Positions 56,201 to 64,000 of a stretch of 64,000 bases of DNA are shown piece by piece. The stretch is from Sthenelais limicola. Its lineage: Eukaryota > Annelida > Polychaeta > Phyllodocida > Sigalionidae. The stretch spans positions 126,218,755 through 126,282,754 of the forward strand of contig OW804094.1 of the NCBI GenBank assembly GCA_942159475.1, in the 5' to 3' direction. The number at the start of each line of letters is the position of its first letter. Within the stretch, counting starts at the first letter, position 1. The notes under the pieces are model-generated. The model worked only from the letters and a program-made list of their open reading frames with translations. It had not been told where the DNA came from and did not search any database. Made by a program: the position numbers and the translations under genes.

Positions 56201-59200
56201 AACTAGAAAGGAGGCCCCGAGATGAAAATGGAGACAGTATTCCAGTGCCTCCGACTGCCACGCATTACAATGCACTATATGTATGTAAAGCCTTTGCCTT
56301 CCTCACAGCCGGGCCCCTGGGCAAGAGAAAGGTGGTAAATTTCTCAATTAGACATTAGAGCATATATGACACATACCCTCTGGCAAAATTACTATCGACG
56401 AGGTCAAATGGAGCTTGAAAGCAGCTTATGTAAAGTCCTACTTATACAAGAGAGGCATTCTTCTGTAACAGAATGAAGTGATTCGTGCCACACGATTTAA
56501 TCTAATATCATCATCAGTCAGAAGCATCCAATAAAACTTGGATACAACGAGCATATCAAAGACCAATGTACTTGAATTTGCCCCCAAGATTATATAGCTG
56601 CTTAAATAGTATTTATTTTCTATCTATCCTAATGGAAACCTCCTTTGCAGTGAATCAATCATAGAGATAGTTAAGATATATGATTAACAGTTCTTATTTT
56701 TCATAAGCTATGTATAAATCTATTACCTTCAGTACGCGCAAACATATGTTCACTCTGTTGTCTATAACATCTGTAGCATGGCAAAGTAGATGGCCTACTC
56801 GAACCACTAAGATATTTGACTGTATGGAAAAGAACACACATTGCCATATCATCCCAGGTTATCAATCTTCAAACATAGGAAGATACGTTGCGCCCCGAGC
56901 AGGGTGTTTCACATTACAAAACAATTATCACAGCCTGTAAACTGTATTTCACTGAGAAAAATCGACATGTTTATATTTACTAGACTACAGTAGTATTTAG
57001 TTGGCGGACTTCCTAAGTTCCAAAGCAAACATGCACAGTCATAGGGCAGCCCTTTCCGTGTCCCTTTTCAAGTGAATACACTCGAGTCCTAGTTTCTGTG
57101 CAAATACAGCCAGCTTTGATCATAGTCTGAGAAGTCAGCGACCCTTCAACAACTCTATTCATCTTTACACATAACAAGCAATCCAAAACGCAGTGTTCCC
57201 ATCCTAAAACAAGTCAAGTCAACGCCTCCTAACCTCGTGTGAGAAGAGATTCTTTAAGCCCAGTCGACCCTTTACACCAGTGGTTACGGCACTGTCTATC
57301 ACTGGGAGGCCAGGTAATCTAAGCCCGGCTTACAGCTTCAATCTGTCGACATTGAGCCTCACCAAGAGCCCCCCAAACACTTCTGATAGATTCCAATACT
57401 CTCGGGCAATGAGTCAGAGTCTTCTAACCTCTGCCACTGGGGCTTTGCCGATTGCCATTTTACGGCTGCGGGTCGCCTAGGAGGCTGTTACTGCAGGGCT
57501 AATGATCAGTGATCGCTATGGTAATACGAAGTGTGGAGAGAAATGCTTGCTACTCAAGATGTCAGAGCCTTTTCCCTAAATGCTCTTCCTCGTCCTCCAA
57601 TATGTATGTCTCCTAATCACTTGGATTCCCATTCCTCTCCCTCCCATGCTTCCTTCCCCTGTAGTTACCTCTCTCATTCTCTGGCTCGCCTCATTGCGGA
57701 ATCTTCCTCTTCACCATCTTTTCCAGCCTTGCCTCAACACACACGCTCAAAGTCTTGAGAAACACGTGGCAAACAGACACCATTGAGTTAATAAAACGCC
57801 TCGTACGATCCTGATTGGACCAGAACTGCTCAGCCAACTTCTCTTACGAGTGCCTCATATCTCGCATCGTTGTCGATAGGAGCAAGTAATGATAGATGGC
57901 CGTGGGGTCTCGTCTCAATTCACAGCTTTGATTATGATGTGGATTCGAACTAACTACGCCATGCTTGGCGTTGAACTGCGATTCTATGGGTGTCTACAGC
58001 TCACACATGGTCTGACCTCCCCTCCGTCACCTTCCATTAGCTCAGAGACTGGCGATATGCAAGCCTTTAGGAAGCTAGCCCAGACGCTGACGCGAGATTC
58101 CCCACCCAGCTCTCGCCCAAGCATCAAAGGTCATATTTCATATTTTGCCAAGATCGTTATGCCACGACGGATCAGAGGCTCAACCCATAATCCGCCACTT
58201 TCTGCGCCCCAGGAACTGCCCGCTCCCTTAACAGCTCCACTCCTTCACTGGAGGTTTAACAGTTTACAGACGTCTTCAACTCCTCCAGCATAACACGGAA
58301 CACCACCAGCTTCCTCCATGCCGCCTCCACTTACCAGGCAAAGCTTCGCTGTCAGAGCTTCTTTTCGCCGAATTAAAAATGGCCAGAATGAATATTTCCA
58401 ACGTAGCGTAAAAACGTTTGAAGGCATTAAGAAAAGGAGCCAATTGTCGGGTGATAAATTCCCTAAGGAGCAAAGTAATATGCACAGGAGTATTCCCCCA
58501 AGCCTGTGGAGTGCTAATACGACAATCATCCCAGCTACAAACTGTATTTTTATAGGGCAACACAGCTAAATAATAACATTGTAAACATTGGGCTTACATA
58601 AAACTGATTGCATTGCACTATCTGTATCGCCGATGATTTGTGTTGCTTTTCTTTATAAAAGGATTAATGGCCAAGATTAAGGGGCTGCTGGTGCACTGTT
58701 TGGTGTATAATCCCGAGGCAAAGGCCCAAATTGAAGGTTATTAATCCTTTTAATCACTGTTGTAGGTGGTTATAGCCCCAAGACTTTCAAGGAAGTGATC
58801 AGAATATTGTTAAGTATCTACCCCATCCCATTTCAAAAGATGGGAGAGGAAAAGAATCAAAATTGACCACTAATTTCAGGCAGATAATGTATACCACTAT
58901 CCAAAATCACATCATGTTAATTGCTATAGTCATATGCAAGGTCAGCCATAATGAAAAAAACAGATATGGTTAATAAGGCAAACAATGGGGTCGTTAACCA
59001 CAGCTTCCTGGTAATCTATTATTTTCTCTCTGAGTATTATGTGATGCGCTCAGGCTTTGTCATTTGCCAGGTAATGAGCAATGATGTCATCTTATTTTGG
59101 TAAACAGAAGACAGAGGAGGAAACCTTACTGGGTAGTGTTACATGCTGTGAGCGAGGAGGCATATTCCCTCCCAGTAGGTGTACAGTAAGTGGGAAAGGG

Positions 59201-60494
59201 AGGTAGTCGGATTCCCACAATTACCACAAGCAGTTGCTTGCCGCCCCACTACAAACACCTATCTCACATGAGGAGTGTCCCTGTAACTGGCAGCTTACTA
59301 AATTACCTGCCCTTTAATTGGCTTTTCTTCTATAAACACGCGCATAAACTGGGTCGTAGGTCAACTATATTAAGGCCATGGCACTTCGAGCTTGACACAT
59401 AGTGAGAGAGACTGGGGGCATAATAATTACTAACACGATGTAAACATCAATATAGATGATGTAGCGCATGATCTTCTGTAGTATGCCTATTGATCATATA
59501 TTATGAATGGTGATATGCACAGACACACACATACACATATATAGTATATATAGATGAGGAATATTATTGGATTTGGGCTGAATTACGTATGAGATGTGTA
59601 TATGTTAAGGCAATGTTAAGTGACATGTTTGATATTTCTGGTCTCCTGGATGTCAGATGTTTGTCGTGTGTCTGTCGACGACCACTGACAGACCATCTAT
59701 CAATGGTAGGTAATCTAATCAACAGTAGCTGGGTGAATGATCGCCTTCAACCTTCTTTATGTATACGTATGGCCTGACTGTATGGCACTTCTGCTACTGG
59801 TGCTGGAGGGGAGAGAAGGACAGTCATAAACTCTGCTCTTTTCTCTGCTCATTCTCCCTAACAGAATACTGTTTCAGTCTTTTTAAGGATCCTGGTATTA
59901 TCTTTCATGACTGCGGAGTGGGGGGAAAAGTGAGAATGGAGGGCAGAAAACACATTTTGGATCATGTACCCAAGTCTCCTCCTGTTATGCCTCCCACCTC
60001 TTCTCTTTCTCATTCTCGTCCTCCGCATAAATCTACCCACTACTCCGCTTCATCCCCACTCATGCTCCCCTTCTTCCTCCAAAGCAAAGCTTACTCTACA
60101 ACCATGTGGACTCACCTGACTGTGGTTTCAATACACAGCCCACAACACAATGCCATTGCTGCTTGTCTGTTGCTAGAATATTGATCAGGCGTATGCTGAT
60201 ACAACGCAAGGCCTCGCCACGGCCTGTCTGTCATGTCTGTTTTTCAACTCAATCATGGCTCCTCAGGTGCTACACAGTACATAGCACAACCGCCATGCGT
60301 ATGGGTTTGTCTTCAAGTAGCGCTAGGTAGACTGTCACAAAGAAACCCCGCAAAACATGTCAACAATAACAGTCAACAACACACACGCAAACCCCTCAAA
60401 TACAACAACAATCCCCCAACGAGTTACGCCCCGCAACACACAACATTAAAGGCTCCAATAACAATGCGTGTAAAAGAGAGAGAATGGTTTTTAC

Positions 60495-60539
60495 CTGAGC
60501 CGTCTGGCTCTCTTCTGGTTCCATTTTGCCCATCTTCAT
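60495..60539 (-). CDS. Alternative candidate first exon (MKMGKMEPEESQTAQ)
   Basis: An ATG at 60537-60539, preceded in frame by a stop four codons upstream of it, opens 15 codons to donor CAG|gtaaaa in phase 0, compatible with the VRT exon. The short Glu-containing peptide resembles the length and charge of vertebrate RBPMS N-termini, but shares no clear motif. The distance to the VRT exon would be 42 kb. Chance is likely for such a short segment. Confidence 0.13.
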
Positions 60540-61758
60540 CACTGGAAGCTGCTACCTGTAGTAACGCTGGTAGTGTGTGGGCGACTAATGTGTGTGTGTG
60601 TGTGTGTGGGAGAGAGAGATTGAATCGACAGGAGAGAGACTGTGGATGTATCTATAAACGCTGAGCCATCGACACATACACACACAAGACACACACGTAT
60701 ACCTTTCGATCTACACACTCTCCTTGGCTCACACAGAAACTAACGATACTACTGAGTGTGGGTGGGTGAGTGAGTGAAACCTTGAACAGGCAGTCTGTGA
60801 TGCAAGCACTGTTCCACCTTACTCAGCTGCTTGGCTGACTAAGTGAGAAAGGGGGGTGGTTCGACTATCCTCTTTGTATTCTCGGCCTTACCTGGTTGGC
60901 TGGGGGGTTCGCCTGCATGCACGAGAAAGCGGTGAGGCTGTCCCCAATGGCTGTGGCGTGTGGCACCCCGCCCCACCCCCTCTCTCTACTACTACTACTA
61001 CTCCTACTACTACTACCCTGCAGGCCCTAGGGAAAACTAGAGTGAGCTGTCAAAGACTGCAGGCCTCATCAACAAAGCCAATCTTCTCTATTTCATGGCT
61101 TCATTATACGAGGTTAAAAGCGTATACCTTCCTCTTCTCTCTATCTCTCTGACACCATGCACGGAGCTCCACCACCCCCGACCCACCCTTCCCTACCCCA
61201 TGCCAACCCCCTCCCACTCTGGATCCCAGTAAACAGACTGAGGAAATTTCACATCTGTTTGTTTACACAGGTCCTCTCGTTCCAATTACCTTCCTTTTCA
61301 AAGCTAATCCTTACATAAAAGCGTTCTGTACTGCGCGTTAATATATCTTAATCAATCAAATATTTGGTGAATTAAGGATCATCATTCTTGAAGTGATTCT
61401 TCTGTCTGGGTAAAGAGCATAATTATTGAAATTAGATTGGACCATAATTAATCAAAACATTAAAAAAACACCCTGGTATAAAACTTGCTACAGAACTGTG
61501 CATCACCTATAGATATAAAACTCGGTGTTTACTCCAGAATCACTGAAGTGCATTTTAAGGCTTTGGTGCCTGGACTGTAGGCGTCTATTTAAGTACATTA
61601 TTTTATATTCTACTCTCTGCCACATGAGCAATCATTTGAAACACGAGTATATTTCATGTTTTTATAGTGATACCGCGGTATGCACAATTGGGGTGTTTTT
61701 GCCCGACAGGTTTAGTATGTTTTGGCACACAACCCAAGACAAAGGCAATTAATGAGAG

Positions 61759-62056
61759 CAAGGAAGGGAGGAGGAACATCTCAAAAATGGCAAGCAACAG
61801 GAGGGAAAACGAAAGGGGAAAATGAGATTATTAGAAAGAAAAGAAAAGAAGAAAGGGAAGTGTTAAAAGAAAAGAGAAAGAAAGGAGAAGAAAGAAAGAG
61901 ACAATTAAAGAGAGAAAGAAAAGAGGGGGAAAAGAAGGGGAAAACAAAAAGGTAAAATTGTAGAAGAGAAAATAGAAAAAAAAGAAAGGAAAAGCAGAAT
62001 GAAATAAAAAATAGGAAAGAAAGGAAAGAAAGAAAAATATAGAAGAAAGAAAGGGG
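61759..62056 (+). repeat. 300-nt purine (GAAA/GGAA) tract
   Basis: The plus strand is almost entirely A and G, with motifs such as aaagaaaag and gaaagaaag. The Lys/Glu/Arg-rich and Phe/Ser/Leu-rich open frames across it are products of composition. Confidence 0.95.
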
Positions 62057-63329
62057 ATAGAGCATTGGCGTCAGGTGTAGGGAGAGTAGTGTGTTTCCCT
62101 GTCACGCTATGCTGGCACAGCAGTCACCAGAAATGCAGTGAACCACGGCACATGATGAAATTATGCTGACTGCACGCTGGCCCCTTGCCTCTTTAACCTT
62201 CCAGTCCCCCACCCCAAATTCCACTCTTAATCTCACACAAAATAACCCTCACCTGCCTCACAAAATAACCCTAAAATTCAGCAAAGCCCCCTCCCCCAGC
62301 CCTCCATCCACCTCCTAACGTCCCCCACTCTACTGAGTAGTAAGTACATGTGTGTGTGCCAATTTATCAGAGCACAAATCAAATTATGCCTAGAGCGGAC
62401 ATATCGTGACAGTTTGAGAGATTCCTTTGCTAGATATTATGAATACAAAGCTTGCGGTGGCAATATAAACAAAAGACACAGGGGTCGGCAAGAACCACAT
62501 ATTAGACCGAGCAAGCTATCTACCTAATGAACTCGGGTAATTAATTGATACTTTCTACAATGCCCTTAATGATCAGTCTGTCGTGCGATGAAAGTGTGAC
62601 TCGGTTCCTATTCCAGCCGACCTCATTGTGATGAGTGTCTGGCCCTAGCATTGCCAACCCTTACTGGGCGACCTAGGTCGACCACGCCCTAGAAAGAGCC
62701 AAAAATAATAACAGGAATGTTTATTTTGATTTCCCCCTGGTAATGACTTGGGCCAATATTATTAATTCTTCGAGTGTGGCTGCTTTAAACTGAGGGAATC
62801 GGTGGGCGCGGTTTGTTCAAGGCGAGATGGGAGGCCTTGATGACTCGATGACAGATGATCATTGTACAATCTGACTTCATCGCGCGGGTGTAATCACTCG
62901 CCACTCCTAGCTTGTTGAATCACCCCATATGGCTTCGGCGCAGGAATCAATATAATTCAACCTCTTCAATTATTCAAACCATATCCTGACGCAGCGACCG
63001 GCGCAGTAAAAATCCAGTAGGGCGGCTCATCCAAGGTTTTAAACAGTCGCAGCTTTGGAGAGACCCTGTCTCAGAAAAATAGCCTCTATTCCCAATATGC
63101 TAATGCCACTAGAATCAAGCAAATGTTGGAGTTAAGTACCTTGGTGTCTTCGGAGGGTACTGGCACACTTTCTATCCCGCTTAACTGGGGATTCCCCCAG
63201 ACGACGATCATGTTTAAAATTGCCAATGACTCGGGTGAATTTTCGAACCCATTTGCACAATAACGCTTATTATCCGCAAAGAAATGGATTCAGTGCCATT
63301 AAATGTACGGATGGGGTGGAATAAAATGC

Positions 63330-63815
63330 ATGTCAGAGAGAGAGGGAGAAAGAGAGAGAGAGGTGAAACAGGAAAAGAGAGGGAGAAGATGAAAGGGAAA
63401 GTGGACGAAAAGAGGGAATACTGAGTGTGAAAATATGGAAGGTGAGGGGGGGGGGGGCGATGTTTAGAGAGAAGGCATGGGAGAGGAGGAAGGAGAGACG
63501 CATAGAAGGGCAGAGTGGATGGACAGAGTGGAAAGAAAAGAGAGTAGAAATAGAAGAGGGAGGAATGGGTAAGGAAGAGAAGGCAGGGAGAGATATGGTG
63601 TAGATAGAGAATGGAGATGATCACTCAATCAAAGGAAATAGAGGGGAAATGATGGGGGGTGTTGGTAGGAGAGGGCGAGAGGAAAGAGAAAGAAAGGAGA
63701 GAGGGAGAGGAAAGAGAGGGAGTAAGAGAGAGAGGAGAGAGTTTAGAGAGGGAGGGAGAGAAAGATAATCAGAGGAAAGAGAGAGAGAGGGGGGGGGGGA
63801 GGAAAGAGAATCAGA
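63330..63815 (+). repeat. 480-nt purine (GA/GGA) tract
   Basis: A long AG-rich tract with runs of gagaga and gggagag and an 11-G run at 63447-63457. Like the tract at 61759 it has purines on the plus strand. It can form triplex (H-DNA) structures and is prone to slippage. Open frames on either strand across it are not genes. Confidence 0.95.
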
Positions 63816-64000
63816 GGAGGTGCAGTTCTGGACGATCGCCAACAGACTAGCATAGGCATCGGGGCCTAGCTGATTGTCTAGGCGGTCTGACTGCAGGCTC
63901 CCATACTACAGGGTGAGGGGGACATTCAGTGCACTAGGCAGGAACTGCGTGACGCCAGTATTTTACTCTGGAAGCAAAGCTGCAGGGATAACCTGCTTTT

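Larger units (their letters stand above)
53214..64000. other. Non-coding region with simple repeats
   Basis: The block includes GGA-rich stretches (53820-53840, 54769-54870), a G-quadruplex-like block (55721-55760), a (TG)n tract (60589-60608), a (TAC)n tract (60988-61016), two long purine tracts (listed separately) and ordinary sequence. Open frames here are short and resemble no family known to me. Confidence 0.5.

Noticed and set aside
61722..62105. Lys/Glu/Arg-rich and Phe/Ser/Leu-rich open frames
   Set aside because: They are translations of the purine tract.

Overview
This is animal nuclear DNA. It holds short exons bounded by GT-AG splice sites, introns of up to several kilobases, many microsatellites and no prokaryote-like gene packing. 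The only gene I can identify with confidence is on the minus strand: a homologue of the RBPMS / couch potato (cpo) / MEC-8 family of single- or paired-RRM RNA-binding splicing regulators. The long beta2-beta3 loop (GKNGKSTS) and the His/Ala-rich tail look more like invertebrate cpo/MEC-8-type proteins than vertebrate RBPMS. The species cannot be named from the sequence. Large introns, frequent TAGGCCTA palindromes and mononucleotide G/C runs suggest a marine invertebrate, but that is inference.

Layout, read in gene direction (right to left). A possible first exon with a TATA-like motif upstream lies at 26952-27260; two other phase-compatible first exons sit far upstream (53151-53213, 60495-60539), all weakly supported. 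The RRM then starts at 18455-18532 (RNP2, [10 protein letters not shown]). It continues through a tandem pair of 54-nt homologous exons (11306-11359 and 11185-11238, the mutually exclusive pair), 7255-7317 (RNP1, PVGFVTF), and 6490-6628 (end of RRM plus linker). A Pro/His-rich exon (3298-3431), a 27-nt microexon (1089-1115) and a His/Pro/Ala-rich exon (1-99) follow, and the last runs off the left edge. Two alternative 3'-terminal exons may lie between the microexon and exon 1-99. All internal exon phases agree (0,0,0,0,1,0,0), so the core model rests on frame consistency as well as homology.

The most interesting system is the exon pair inside the RRM. The two cassettes encode beta2 and the beta2-beta3 loop in two versions (13 of 18 residues identical, most shared codons silently diverged). 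They are separated by only 67 nt and carry a tandem GCAC motif (the known target type of this protein family) between them, with a TGCATG (RBFOX-type) motif 18 nt downstream of the canonical exon. This suggests an RNA-binding protein that switches its own RNA-binding surface by auto- and RBFOX-controlled splicing. The downstream microexon and alternative ends would add further isoform diversity.

The right-hand half (about 27.3-64 kb) is mostly non-coding: simple repeats, purine tracts, a hairpin, and a few isolated exon-like segments. It is probably the 5' regulatory region and/or a long 5' intron. I found no rRNA, tRNA, CRISPR or complete transposon gene.
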